Source: Spirochaetaceae bacterium (GTDB lineage: Bacteria; Spirochaetota; Spirochaetia; SZUA-6; RPPD01). Taken from it: a stretch of 12,630 bases of DNA. A program made the position numbers and the translations under genes. The notes below the pieces were generated by a model. It had not been told where the DNA came from. It did no database searches and saw nothing but the letters and a program-made list of their open reading frames with translations. Each line of letters opens with the position of its first letter. The stretch's first letter is position 1. Positions 1 through 9,534 of this stretch are shown here, one piece after another. The DNA is taken from contig RPPD01000017.1 in NCBI GenBank assembly GCA_003818675.1, positions 1 to 12,630 of the forward strand, read 5' to 3'.

Positions 1-993
1 ACCCGGGTTGAATGTGATAAGCGGGGCGGTTTCTGTCTTTCCGTACCCCTCGACAAGCAGGAAGCCCAATGCCCACAGGTTCCGGGCTATTTCCGGTTCA
101 AGTTTGGCGCCGCCTATCAGATATGAATGGATCTGCCCCCCGAATGCCCGGTGAATTCTTCCAAAGAGCAGACGGCTTAATTTGAGGTTGAAGATTAATC
201 TGGCAACAATAAACAGGGCGTACGCGAAGGGACTGGCCTTGACCTTGGCCATTATACCGTCATGGAACAGCTTGTAGAGCCGCGGGACGCCGAGAAACAT
301 CGTCACCCGGTGTTTCTGGAGCGTTGCAAAGATTTCATCCTTGTTAAGGTTCCTGATGAATACCACCTGTGAGCCGATTGACAGGGGTGCGAGAACGGAT
401 CCCTGCAGTGGAAAAATGTGGTAGAAGGGCAGGAGCGCGATGATCGAGTCGGAGGAAGTGATCATGCCCAGGTTCCTCACGCCCTCGATACTGGCCAGCA
501 GGTTGTCGTACGACAGCATCACACCCTTGGGCTTGCCGGTTGTCCCGGACGTGTACATGATGACTGCCGTATCATCCATCGATTCAGGAGCGGTCTTTTC
601 TCCGGTGTCCGAAAGCGCAACGCGTTTGATCCCGGCTGTCTCGTCAAGCAGTATTATCCGGGGGGGCGATGAGACATTGGCACAGGCCGTTTCTGCGACC
701 GCGCGCTCCTTTGCAGTACATAATAAAATTGTGGGTGTACAGTCATCAATTATATAAGCGAGTTCATCCGCCTTGAGCGAACAGTCGACCGGGACATTTA
801 TTCCCCTGTTTGACCACACAGAATAGAAGGCATAGACCCAAAGGGGGCTGTTTTCAAAAAAAATCACGGCCCTGTCGCCTTTATTCAGCCTGTAGGTTGT
901 GGCGAGAGAACTGATATTCTGCAATAGCTCCTGATACGTGACCGTCTGATCTCCGTCAAGGAGCGCGATTTTCTTTTGATCCTTCAGGAACAT
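1..993 (-). CDS. AMP-forming acyl-CoA/acyl-ACP synthetase, C-terminus beyond the window
   Basis: This is an adenylate-forming enzyme (ANL superfamily) that activates a fatty acid with ATP to an acyl-adenylate and then transfers it to CoA or ACP, probably at the cytosolic face of the membrane. I translated the minus strand by hand: 331 codons stay open to base 1, so the C-terminal lid domain lies outside the window. The P-loop YTSGTTGKPKG is at residues 147-157. LPFYH at 188-192 and EGYGKTETAP at 315-324 (the A5-type motif) follow, with GVPRLY at 235-240, all as in FadD-type long-chain enzymes. A Lys occupies the position before TET where Met or Leu is more usual. The ATG at 993 is the only ATG in the open stretch; no good Shine-Dalgarno sequence precedes it. 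It is divergent from the DUF1295 gene with 56 bp between the starts. The family is certain; chain length and acceptor cannot be told. Confidence 0.9.
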   Translation of the reverse strand, partial: MFLKDQKKIALLDGDQTVTYQELLQNISSLATTYRLNKGDRAVIFFENSPLWVYAFYSVWSNRGINVPVDCSLKADELAYIIDDCTPTILLCTAKERAVAETACANVSSPPRIILLDETAGIKRVALSDTGEKTAPESMDDTAVIMYTSGTTGKPKGVMLSYDNLLASIEGVRNLGMITSSDSIIALLPFYHIFPLQGSVLAPLSIGSQVVFIRNLNKDEIFATLQKHRVTMFLGVPRLYKLFHDGIMAKVKASPFAYALFIVARLIFNLKLSRLLFGRIHRAFGGQIHSYLIGGAKLEPEIARNLWALGFLLVEGYGKTETAPLITFNPG

Positions 994-1004
994 ATGTGTA
1001 TACT
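976..1004 (+). promoter_or_regulatory. Candidate sigma70-type promoter for the DUF1295 gene
   Basis: TTGATC at 976-981 and TATACT at 999-1004 are separated by 17 bp. This predicts a start of transcription near 1011 and a leader of about 39 nt that includes the GGGGG ribosome-binding site at 1039-1043. The -35 element lies inside the first codons of the divergent synthetase gene. This is a match by eye only. Confidence 0.35.
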
Positions 1005-1049
1005 GTAGCAAAAGGGAGAATAAAAAACCAGCTTTTTTGGGGGTAAATC

Positions 1050-1877
1050 ATGAAGTTCTTTGAGTTCGATTCCTGCGGAATTGTCTCGGCCTGGATTTTG
1101 ATCATGGGAATCCAGATTGTATTTTTCATTATTGCCGCCCTGCTCAAGCGTGATACTTTCACCGATATCACATACAGTTTGACCTTTATCCTCATCGCCC
1201 TGGTTATTCTTTTTTTGCAGAATACTTTTTTCATGGCACGGATTATTATTGCGGTGTGCATAGGGCTATGGGGTATCCGGCTCGGCAGCTACCTGTTTTA
1301 CCGGATTTTGAAAATCAAAAAAGACGCGCGTTTTGACAACATCCGCAACAAACCGTTAAAGTTCGCGTTCTTCTGGATTCTCCAGGGGATCACGATTTCC
1401 GTCATCATGATTCCCGTGATTATCTTCCTGAATTTCCCGAATGATCCGTATGCTGCCAATCCTTTCGCATATGTCTCTCTGGGGGTCGGGCTGGTTGTCT
1501 GGTTTTTCGGCTTCCTCATCGAGGCATTCGCCGACCATCAAAGATTCGTGTTCAGAAACAATCCGGTCAATAAGGGCAAGTGGATCGCAACAGGATTATG
1601 GCGCTATTCACGACACCCCAATTATTTCGGAGAAATTCTCTGCTGGTGGGGGATCTTTGTAATAATTGCTCCGTCATTGTCGGGGATCCTCTGGTGCAGT
1701 ATAATCGGTCCACTTTTCATCACATTCATGCTTATCTTTGTCAGCGGCATCAGGCTCCTGGAAAAACAGGCTGGAGCCAAATACGGGGACGATCTTTCGT
1801 ATCAGGCGTACAAGCAGGCTACGAGCGTGCTGGTTCCCCTGCCGCGGAAAAAGGCAAAAGAATTAAAAGCACAGTAA
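1050..1877 (+). CDS. DUF1295 / steroid 5-alpha-reductase-like membrane protein
   Basis: This is a 275-residue polytopic membrane protein of the DUF1295 family, related in fold to the C-terminal domain of steroid 5-alpha reductases and to isoprenylcysteine carboxyl methyltransferases. Hydrophobic segments lie near residues 11-32, 42-60, 63-86, 105-128, 138-160, 196-215 and 217-235. The family signature is present: EAFADHQR at 158-165, [14 protein letters not shown] at 182-195 and LLEKQ at 236-240, followed by a YxxYxxxT stretch and a basic tail. In relatives these residues form the cofactor-binding (NADPH or SAM-like) pocket. The substrate is unknown; a lipid is likely given the divergent acyl-CoA synthetase, but that is inference. 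The start is supported by GGGGG six bases upstream of the ATG. A longer overlapping frame (1580-2125) is a shadow. Confidence 0.88.
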   Translation: MKFFEFDSCGIVSAWILIMGIQIVFFIIAALLKRDTFTDITYSLTFILIALVILFLQNTFFMARIIIAVCIGLWGIRLGSYLFYRILKIKKDARFDNIRNKPLKFAFFWILQGITISVIMIPVIIFLNFPNDPYAANPFAYVSLGVGLVVWFFGFLIEAFADHQRFVFRNNPVNKGKWIATGLWRYSRHPNYFGEILCWWGIFVIIAPSLSGILWCSIIGPLFITFMLIFVSGIRLLEKQAGAKYGDDLSYQAYKQATSVLVPLPRKKAKELKAQ

Positions 1878-2071
1878 GTCAGAAGCGCTTTATGGTGATG
1901 ACAAATATTAATAGCAATCCCGGGAAAGATACAAGCAATGATTACAGAATTTTTCAAAGCGCCACCTGCAAGGTGATTATAGCGGAGCGGGTTAGAAAGG
2001 ATATGCGGATAGGACCATCAAACGTAATGGAGTACCAATCCGGTTTCAATTATAATCCTTTCCCCATTGAG

Positions 2072-2100
2072 TTATCATATCTGCTGCGTTATATTATAAT
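2072..2100 (+). promoter_or_regulatory. Candidate promoter upstream of the small lipoprotein
   Basis: TTATCA at 2072-2077 and a perfect TATAAT at 2095-2100 have a 17-bp spacer. Transcription would begin near 2107, after the first possible ATG (2103), which would favour the ATG at 2118. A second TATAAT at 2051-2056 has only a poor -35 (TGGAGT at 2028-2033) but would give a leader that includes the 2103 ATG. The rest of 1878-2102 shows nothing beyond a 5-bp inverted repeat at 1963-1975. Confidence 0.4.
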
Positions 2101-2102
2101 AT

Positions 2103-2411
2103 ATGTGGAAAAAGCGCATGAGTGACATGACAGTAATTATTTTACTCGCAATCTGCCTGTCTGGCATTCTTGCTGCCTGCGCAACCCAGCCAGACAAATC
2201 GTTGACTTCAGGTTCAAGCGGAACAGGGAGCGGGCAATCACTGGGTGCTGACCAGGATGGGTTTTCCCTGTTTTCGGGCATTTTGGACGGTTTCAAATTT
2301 ATTACAAGCGATGATGTGGTGGCAAATACCGTAAAATATTCACTTCTTGGGATAGGTGGCCTGGTAGGCGCCATGCTTGTAGGCAGTGCCATCAAAAACA
2401 GAGGACGATAG
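2103..2411 (+). CDS. Small lipoprotein with a glycine-rich hydrophobic C-terminus, unknown function
   Basis: This is a 102-residue predicted lipoprotein of no recognised family. A type II signal peptide is visible: basic start MWKKR, hydrophobic stretch VIILLAICLSG, then the lipobox LAAC with Cys24 as the lipidated residue. After it comes a Ser/Gly-rich linker (about 33-47), an amphipathic region, and a glycine-zipper-like hydrophobic segment (about 79-97, LLGIGGLVGAMLVG) ending in basic KNRGR. The protein could therefore be anchored by lipid and also insert its tail. Start choice is uncertain. ATG 2103 gives the positively charged n-region a signal peptide needs. ATG 2118 has GGAA at 2107-2110 and fits the TATAAT-derived start of transcription, but loses those charges. 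It stands 105 bp before the kinase pair on the same strand; a functional link is not shown. Confidence 0.7.
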   Translation: MWKKRMSDMTVIILLAICLSGILAACATQPDKSLTSGSSGTGSGQSLGADQDGFSLFSGILDGFKFITSDDVVANTVKYSLLGIGGLVGAMLVGSAIKNRGR

Positions 2412-2471
2412 GGTAAAATCTATCTGGTGAGAACCTTAAAACTGCTGGTTTTCAGAAAATCATAAAATAAA

Positions 2472-2501
2472 TTTTCAATTCCATGTCTCACACAGTATAA
2501 T
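2472..2501 (+). promoter_or_regulatory. Candidate promoter for the kinase pair
   Basis: TTTTCA at 2472-2477 and a perfect TATAAT at 2496-2501 have an 18-bp spacer, within an AT-rich stretch. The predicted transcript starts near 2508, only about nine bases before the ATG at 2517, and no convincing Shine-Dalgarno sequence is present (AAGAG lies too close). The kinase mRNA may therefore be nearly leaderless. Confidence 0.4.
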
Positions 2502-2516
2502 TTGAAATAAGAGACC

Positions 2517-4463
2517 ATGGATACAATATCAATTGACCAGAATATTCCCCGCACTGTGATGATTATTGAAAATGATCGTGATTTCTCCGAAAGCCTGAAA
2601 GAAGTGCTGGAACTGGAGAATTACACGGTCATCATTGCGAACACTGCAGGGGAGGCTAAGGAAAAGGCCGCCAGATACAAGCCGTCTGTATGCCTTGTGG
2701 ACATACATCTGGGGACGTATGACGGAATGGACCTGATACCGGAACTGGAAGCCATAATCCCTGGGGTAATAAGCGTTATAATCACGGCCCATGCCGGACT
2801 TGAAACCGCGGTCAAGGCCATCAAGCAGCGCGTATATGACTATCTGAGAAAACCGATTTCCGTTCCTGATCTGCTCGCGGCCCTGAACAAGTGTTTTGAA
2901 AAGCTTGCTGAAGAAAAAAGGAGGCAGGAGGCCGGGGAGGCGCTGGCAAAGAGCGAGGAGTTCTACAGGAAAATTTTTGAGGAGGACATCACCGGGGATT
3001 TTCTCGCAGACGCAAACGGCGTGATAATCCTGTGCAATCCCCCGTTTGCGAGAATTTTCCAATTTGAATCAGTGAAAGACGCTGTGGGATCAAGTCTCAG
3101 GGATCTGTTCAGGAATGAAGGCCTTTGGCGTGAGTTTAATGACAAGCTCATGCAGGAGAAGAAACTCATCCGCCATGAAGTGAACCTTGTTAACAGAAAG
3201 GGCAGCGATGTTAATGCCATTGCGAATGTAATGGCGAAATTTAATGCGCATGGTCTGCTTCAGGAAATCAACGGGTACATCATGGATATCACCGATCACA
3301 AGCTGCTGGAGAGCATGTATTTCCAGGCCCAGAAAATGGAGGCGATAGGGAGATTCGCCGGTGGAATTGCCCATGATTTCAACAACATGCTTACAGTGAT
3401 TCTGAATTACAGCATGATTCTGATGAAAAGCATGAATGAAAACAGCCAGGAGTACGCAGACCTGGGCGAAGTTATCAAGGCAGCTACACATGCGGCTGGT
3501 CTGACGCGGCAATTGCTCACATTCAGCAGGAAGGAAGGAGTCAATCCAAAGACCGTTAATATTAATGACATTATCCTGGAACTGAAAAGCATGATGGGTC
3601 GTATTCTGGGAGATGACATTGTACTTGCCACTGAATTGGCCAAAGACCTGTTCCGAATTGACGCTGATCCGGTCCAGATTTCCCAGATCCTGATGAATCT
3701 TCTTGCAAACAGCCGTGATGCCATGCCAGAAGGCGGGAGGGTTGTAATCTCCACGGAAAACGTGACCCTGACAGAGCAGGAGCGGGTGCTGCATCCAGAA
3801 ATTATGACAAGCGATTTTGTCAAATGTGAAGTCCGTGACAATGGCATTGGCATGGATGAGGAAACACGTCTCCATGCTTTTGAGCCATTTTTCACAACAA
3901 AGGATATAGGGAAAGGCACGGGATTGGGTCTTTCCACTGTTTTTGGAATTGTCAGGCAAAGAGGCGGTTTTATAACATGCGACAGCAAAAAAAACACAGG
4001 TACGGGATTATGCCTGTATTTCCCGAAATCGATCCTGGCCGAAACTCCCCAGAAACTGCCTGAAGGGGGTCAAGAATTTAGCGGCATCAATGGGACAATT
4101 CTGGTCGCAGAAGACAATGAAGGATTGAACAAGCTGCTTGTAAGACTTCTGGAGGAGCAGGGATGCCGTGTCCTCACGGCTGCCAATGGGAAGCAGGCTC
4201 TTGAGCATTGTTCAAAGGGCAATCCCGGTATTAGCCTTGTGATCTCTGACATCATGATGCCTGAGATGGGAGGGGAAGAACTGGTGCGGAAATTGATCAG
4301 GCAGTTTCCGGGTATAAAGGTTCTTTTCATGTCAGGATATGTTGATGACATCCTGAAACGCCCGGATTTCCGAAACAGGCCGGGAATGGGCTTGATTATC
4401 AAGCCGTTTACCGGTAAGGAGATCATGAAAAAAATCCAGGCTCTGCTTTCCCAAAAAGGATGA
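2517..4463 (+). CDS. Soluble hybrid histidine kinase, REC-PAS-HisKA-HATPase-REC
   Basis: This is a 648-residue cytosolic hybrid sensor kinase with no transmembrane segment or signal peptide. The N-terminal receiver (about 11-125) has phospho-acceptor Asp62 in LVDIHLG, Thr90 and Lys112. Its acidic pair reads IEND (Glu18, Asn19), so one acidic Mg-ligand position is Asn. A PAS domain follows (about 146-260), then an H-box GGIAHDFNN with His286. The ATPase domain has N-box Asn394/Asn398, G1 DNGIGM at 441-446, FEPFFTTK at 455-462 and G2 GKGTGLGLS at 465-473. The C-terminal receiver (about 527-645) is complete: Glu532/Asp533, Asp578 in SDIMMP, Ser606 and Lys629. There is no HTH or enzymatic output, so phosphate must leave through another protein. 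The downstream kinase overlaps it by four bases (ATGA), which implies translational coupling and a joint task. Domain assignment is secure; the signal is unknown. Confidence 0.93.
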   Translation: MDTISIDQNIPRTVMIIENDRDFSESLKEVLELENYTVIIANTAGEAKEKAARYKPSVCLVDIHLGTYDGMDLIPELEAIIPGVISVIITAHAGLETAVKAIKQRVYDYLRKPISVPDLLAALNKCFEKLAEEKRRQEAGEALAKSEEFYRKIFEEDITGDFLADANGVIILCNPPFARIFQFESVKDAVGSSLRDLFRNEGLWREFNDKLMQEKKLIRHEVNLVNRKGSDVNAIANVMAKFNAHGLLQEINGYIMDITDHKLLESMYFQAQKMEAIGRFAGGIAHDFNNMLTVILNYSMILMKSMNENSQEYADLGEVIKAATHAAGLTRQLLTFSRKEGVNPKTVNINDIILELKSMMGRILGDDIVLATELAKDLFRIDADPVQISQILMNLLANSRDAMPEGGRVVISTENVTLTEQERVLHPEIMTSDFVKCEVRDNGIGMDEETRLHAFEPFFTTKDIGKGTGLGLSTVFGIVRQRGGFITCDSKKNTGTGLCLYFPKSILAETPQKLPEGGQEFSGINGTILVAEDNEGLNKLLVRLLEEQGCRVLTAANGKQALEHCSKGNPGISLVISDIMMPEMGGEELVRKLIRQFPGIKVLFMSGYVDDILKRPDFRNRPGMGLIIKPFTGKEIMKKIQALLSQKG

Positions 4464-7342
4464 GTCCTGTTTTGAAAAACAATAGCCGCAAACGACCTAC
4501 AATTGGTTATCTTGCTCTCAGGATCGGTGATAATGTTGGCCAGTCGCTCTGGAACGGCGTAGCCGATGCCGCGAAGGCCCGAGGGGTCAATCTCATATGT
4601 TTTGCGGGCAACAGGCTCCGCGATCCTTATGGAAGGACATCACCGGCGAATACAATATATAATCTTGCAAGTGCGGGTCTTCTGGACGGTTTGGTGACCT
4701 GGGCTTCAGCTGTTGGTGCTGATATCACTGATAAGGAAATAATCCGTTTTCATAGACGGTATCATCCGCTTCCGCTCGTGAGTATAGGTCAAACAGTCGA
4801 TGGTGCTTCGATGGTAGTTGTTGAAAATTACCATGGAATATTTAACTGTGTTTCCCATCTGATTGAAAAACACGGAAGGCGCAAGATTGCTTTCATCCGT
4901 GGGACCATAAACCATCACTACTCGGAGGAAAGATATCGCGGGTATGCTGACGCGCTTGCAAAATATGGCATCAACATAGATCCATACCTGGTCACGCCTT
5001 ATGGTGATTTCATTCCTGCCACAGGTATAGCAGCTATCCGGCTTTTTCTGGATGAAAGGAAGCTGGTTCCTGGCATTGATATAGATTCAGTGGTTGCCGC
5101 AAGCGACATCTTTGCTCTCGCGGTGATAGAGGAACTCTCCCGGAGGAATATAAACATCCCTGGTGACATTGCGGTTGTCGGTTTTAATGACGCGGCGGAA
5201 AGCAGATTCGGGAAAGTGCCCCTGACCACTGTCCGTCCTTCCTTCTATGAAACAGGTTACAGGGCTGTGGAATCACTGATTGATTTCATTGACGGCAAAT
5301 CAGTGCCGAAGGAGATAATTTTGCCTTCACAGGTCATCATTCGCAGATCATGCGGATGTTCCTCTTTTTCCCTGGAGCAGGTCACGCTAAAGACAGATGC
5401 GGAAAAATCCGGACTATATGGCGAAGATAAACCATCCATCGAAAATATTTTCAAGTTCAGGGAACAGATAATCAGGGAAATGATGAAGGTTAGTGTCGCA
5501 AAAAATGTTGGTGTAACGGCAGCAGAATGCCTTTTTGACAGCTTTGTCAGGGATCTGGAGAAAAAATCAGAAGGTGTATTTATTGATGAACTGAATCGCC
5601 TGCTTCAGGAGTATGAAAACATCACCAGCATCTCGGAGAGCAGCAGTTTTGTTTCAATCCAGAACATGATCTCTGTGCTGCGCAGATGGTTTTTACCGAT
5701 ACTGGACGCTCATAATAAAGACCGCGCTGAGAATATCTGGCAACAGTCTCGTGTGATTGTGGCAGAGGCCATGGAACTTGTGCAGGCTTCCCTGCTGTTT
5801 CAGGCAAAACACCGCGCGGTTGTTCTGCGGGAAGTGGGACAGGCGCTTCTTACAACTTTTGACATCCGCAGTTTAATGGGAGTTTTTGAGAAAGGGCTTC
5901 CCCGTCTGGACATTCCCAGTGTATTTTTATCGCTTTATGAAGATCCGGGAAAACCCGAGGACAAGGCCCGCCTGATGCTGGCTTATAACGAAAAGGGGAG
6001 GGTTGAGGCCGGGACCGGAGGAATCCTGTTTGATTCCACACAGCTGGTTCCCGAAGGTATGTGGCCGGACAGGCGATACAGTTATGTAGCTCTGCCACTT
6101 CATTTCCAGGACATTCAGCTTGGCTTCATACTCTGCGAAGCGGGACCACGGGAAGGCGAAGTGTATGAGACATTGCGGGTGCAGCTGTCTAATGTTTTGC
6201 AGGGATACTTCCTGGTTCAAAAGGTCGAGGAAAGGTCGGCACAACTGCGCAGGCAGCAGTACATTCTGGACACATTCATGCAGAATATACCGGACTGCAT
6301 TTATTTCAAGGACCTGGAAAGCAGGTTTACAGGGGTCAATCCGGCCCTGGCCAGGCGGTTTGGATTCAGAGACCCCAAAGAACTGATCGGAAAGACTGAT
6401 TTCGATTTTTTCCCGGCTCTGCAGGCCAGAAAAAAGTTCGAACACGAACAGGAGATCATGCGTACCGGGAAACCCCTTCTGAATTTCGAGGAACCATATG
6501 GTACTGGGAATTGGGAGATCACGACAAAGATGCCTCTTCGGGACGAGAAAGACAGGATCATAGGCACATTCGGAATTTCACATGATATAACGGAAATGAA
6601 AAACGCGCAGGCAGAACTGATGCGCCAGGAGAGACTGGCCGTGCTTGGACAGCTCACAGCTACAGTCGCGCATGAAATTCGAAATCCTTTGAGCACGGTC
6701 AGAACTTCCGTATTTGCCATAGGCCGCGCCCTTGACCTCAATGAAATTGGCAGGGTCAGAAAATCGCTTGAGATGGCCGAGCGGAATGTCCTGCGATGCG
6801 ATCACATTATCACTGAGCTTTTGGATTATACCCGTGACCGTGCGCCAGATCGCGGTCTCCAGATGCTTGATCCATGGCTCGGGACAGTTATGGATGAACT
6901 GGTGATCCCCAGAGAAATAAATTGCGTCAGAGAATTGAATTGCAGGGCGGCAATTGTAATGGACAAAGAAAGCCTGAGGCGAGTCGTAATAAATGTTGTA
7001 AACAATGCCATTGAGGCCATTCGGGAAAAATCCCCACCCGGCGAATCAGGTTCAAAAGAATCTTCTTCTGAAACAGGACAAATCAGCGTGAATACAAGGT
7101 CCACATCCTCAAGAGCGGAAATCATAATAAAAGACAGCGGATGTGGAATTCCCGAGCTGGCTGCGGGAAATCTTTTCAAACCTTTGTTTTCCACCAAGAA
7201 TTTCGGACTGGGCCTTGGACTGGCAATTGTTAAAAAAATAATGGAGCAGCATGATGGAGGAGTGGAAATAAAGAGCAGGGTGGGAGAGGGCACAAGCGTC
7301 ATCCTCTGGTTTCTCACTCCGCTGGATAAGCCCCAGGAGTAA
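4460..7342 (+). CDS. Cytosolic sensor kinase with a LacI-type sugar-binding domain (BP-GAF-like-PAS-HisKA-HATPase)
   Basis: This is a 960-residue histidine kinase with an unusual input. Residues about 12-296 are a LacI/GalR-type periplasmic-binding-fold domain without the DNA-binding headpiece. IGYLALRIGD, the VAASDIFALAVIEEL stretch (211-225), GDIAVVGFND (235-244) and LTTVRPSF (255-262) match the conserved core. It ends in RRSCGC (295-300), a motif that, from memory, terminates such domains when they are fused to GGDEF, AraC or kinase modules. Residues 310-450 are helical and 450-590 GAF-like (ALPLHFQDIQLGF at 544-556). A PAS domain (about 600-712), H-box TVAHEIRNP with His738, N-box Asn845/Asn849, G1 DSGCGI at 892-897 and G2 FGLGLGLAI at 915-923 follow. 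No signal peptide or membrane helix is seen, so the ligand is sensed in the cytosol. The ATG lies within the stop of the preceding kinase. The sugar ligand is unknown; the nearby glucosidase hints at a beta-glucoside product. Confidence 0.92.
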   Translation: MSPVLKNNSRKRPTIGYLALRIGDNVGQSLWNGVADAAKARGVNLICFAGNRLRDPYGRTSPANTIYNLASAGLLDGLVTWASAVGADITDKEIIRFHRRYHPLPLVSIGQTVDGASMVVVENYHGIFNCVSHLIEKHGRRKIAFIRGTINHHYSEERYRGYADALAKYGINIDPYLVTPYGDFIPATGIAAIRLFLDERKLVPGIDIDSVVAASDIFALAVIEELSRRNINIPGDIAVVGFNDAAESRFGKVPLTTVRPSFYETGYRAVESLIDFIDGKSVPKEIILPSQVIIRRSCGCSSFSLEQVTLKTDAEKSGLYGEDKPSIENIFKFREQIIREMMKVSVAKNVGVTAAECLFDSFVRDLEKKSEGVFIDELNRLLQEYENITSISESSSFVSIQNMISVLRRWFLPILDAHNKDRAENIWQQSRVIVAEAMELVQASLLFQAKHRAVVLREVGQALLTTFDIRSLMGVFEKGLPRLDIPSVFLSLYEDPGKPEDKARLMLAYNEKGRVEAGTGGILFDSTQLVPEGMWPDRRYSYVALPLHFQDIQLGFILCEAGPREGEVYETLRVQLSNVLQGYFLVQKVEERSAQLRRQQYILDTFMQNIPDCIYFKDLESRFTGVNPALARRFGFRDPKELIGKTDFDFFPALQARKKFEHEQEIMRTGKPLLNFEEPYGTGNWEITTKMPLRDEKDRIIGTFGISHDITEMKNAQAELMRQERLAVLGQLTATVAHEIRNPLSTVRTSVFAIGRALDLNEIGRVRKSLEMAERNVLRCDHIITELLDYTRDRAPDRGLQMLDPWLGTVMDELVIPREINCVRELNCRAAIVMDKESLRRVVINVVNNAIEAIREKSPPGESGSKESSSETGQISVNTRSTSSRAEIIIKDSGCGIPELAAGNLFKPLFSTKNFGLGLGLAIVKKIMEQHDGGVEIKSRVGEGTSVILWFLTPLDKPQE

Positions 7343-7344
7343 CT

Positions 7345-7905
7345 TCAGGTTTTCGGATTTTCCATTCTCCTGATGGCTTCTGTGACAGCAAGCCAGAATA
7401 ATTCCTCGTCAATTTCATTATGGAGCAGCTTGGTGATAAGATTCCGGATAATCGGAGGAAATGCATTCCAGTATTTTGCAGACCACTGTGCGGGCATTTC
7501 CGCCTTGTCCGCGTCAGACATTCTGCCAAGACTGTAGTCTATAAACTGGGCTATCATGGTCTTAAGCATGTCTGGTGGTATTTTAGGGGCCTTTTTTCTT
7601 TTTAATGAAGGGATCATCTCGCCAAGCAGGGCTTCCAGATCCTTGTCCGAAATGTCGGGCGCGTACGCCTTGATGAGCCTTGTGACTGTTGACGTTGCGG
7701 TTTCCTTTACAAACTTTTCAGAAAGCCCCATCTGCTCCTTGATGGATGCGGCGACCTGTTTGGCCATTCCCGTAAGATTGAGCTTTCCCACCCCGCCTGG
7801 TCCCCTGCGCTTCTTGAGTAGAGCCTGTAACTCCTTCACTTCAGCTGGTGAGGCATTATTCATGAATGAGGCGAGGATCTCTGAAATTTCTTCGCGAGTT
7901 GGCAT
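7345..7905 (-). CDS. Helical protein of unknown function
   Basis: I do not recognise this 186-residue protein. It appears soluble, almost entirely alpha-helical, rich in Lys, Glu and Ala, with no signal peptide, membrane segment or cysteine. A basic patch KKRRGPGG (31-38) interrupts two helical regions, and a second basic cluster LKRKKAPK lies near 101-108. The C-terminal third is more aromatic (KYWNAFPP at 144-151). Its stop codon lies two bases from the stop of the LacI-kinase, so the two genes converge with no room for a terminator. Its start is divergent from the beta-glucosidase with 100 bp between. No clear Shine-Dalgarno sequence precedes the ATG. Coding status rests on length, an even helical composition and on filling the gap. 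The opposing frame at 7556-7921 is less protein-like. Confidence 0.65.
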   Translation of the reverse strand: MPTREEISEILASFMNNASPAEVKELQALLKKRRGPGGVGKLNLTGMAKQVAASIKEQMGLSEKFVKETATSTVTRLIKAYAPDISDKDLEALLGEMIPSLKRKKAPKIPPDMLKTMIAQFIDYSLGRMSDADKAEMPAQWSAKYWNAFPPIIRNLITKLLHNEIDEELFWLAVTEAIRRMENPKT

Positions 7906-7987
7906 AATGATGGAATTGTAACACCAAAGGAGAAGGCAGACAATATGACCTCACCCTTGAACTCCCGTCCGGCGGATGCTACCATGA

Positions 7988-9367
<1,380 letters not shown>

Positions 9368-9411
9368 GCTCCGGTTGCAAATTTATTTTTGAATCATAGA
9401 AGTGGGGTGGA

Positions 9412-9454
9412 ACATGTATCCCCACACCTAAAAAGAGGAAAGGGGTTTACATGT
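9412..9454. repeat. Imperfect palindrome 1 downstream of the glucosidase
   Basis: ACATGTA at 9412-9418 pairs with TACATGT at 9448-9454. After a small mismatch, CCCC at 9420-9423 pairs with GGGG at 9442-9445, and CCT (9427-9429) can pair with AGG (9436-9438). This gives 11 outer and 3 inner pairs. No T-run follows, so it is not a standard intrinsic terminator. The 282 bases between the glucosidase and the next gene hold this and two further palindromes and no ORF I would support. Confidence 0.6.
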
Positions 9455-9459
9455 CTTCC

Positions 9460-9484
9460 CGCGCACACGAAAACCGCGTGCGCG
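9460..9484. repeat. GC-rich palindrome 2
   Basis: CGCGCAC at 9460-9466 is perfectly complementary to GTGCGCG at 9478-9484, with an 11-base loop containing GAAAACC. It starts six bases after palindrome 1. It could end glucosidase transcripts by a Rho-independent-like stem, but the required T-tract is missing. Confidence 0.6.
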
Positions 9485-9534
9485 TACACCGATATCCACC
9501 GATGGAGAATAAGGGCTGATTCCTTGTTAGTATT

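Noticed and set aside
956..1261. 101-residue minus-strand ORF
   Set aside because: It is antisense to the DUF1295 N-terminus and out of frame with the real synthetase start at 993.
1580..2125. 181-residue plus-strand ORF overlapping the DUF1295 gene
   Set aside because: It begins in another frame inside the DUF1295 coding region and shows no family features.
3090..3959. 289-residue minus-strand ORF
   Set aside because: It lies wholly inside the hybrid kinase, whose HisKA and HATPase motifs are certain; the antisense product is Cys/His-rich and has no recognisable domain.
7556..7921. 121-residue plus-strand ORF opposite the 186-residue protein
   Set aside because: Its composition (Ser-rich, low-complexity hydrophobic) looks like an antisense shadow and it has no ribosome-binding site; the minus-strand frame is longer and more protein-like.
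7916..7946. Promoter for the glucosidase (TTGTAA with a downstream AATAT)
   Set aside because: Spacing is about 19 bp and the -10 matches too few positions; no LacI-type operator dyad is visible in 7906-8005.
9460..9484. GC-rich stem as a Rho-independent terminator of the glucosidase
   Set aside because: The stem is good but is followed by TACACCG and not a T-tract on either strand.
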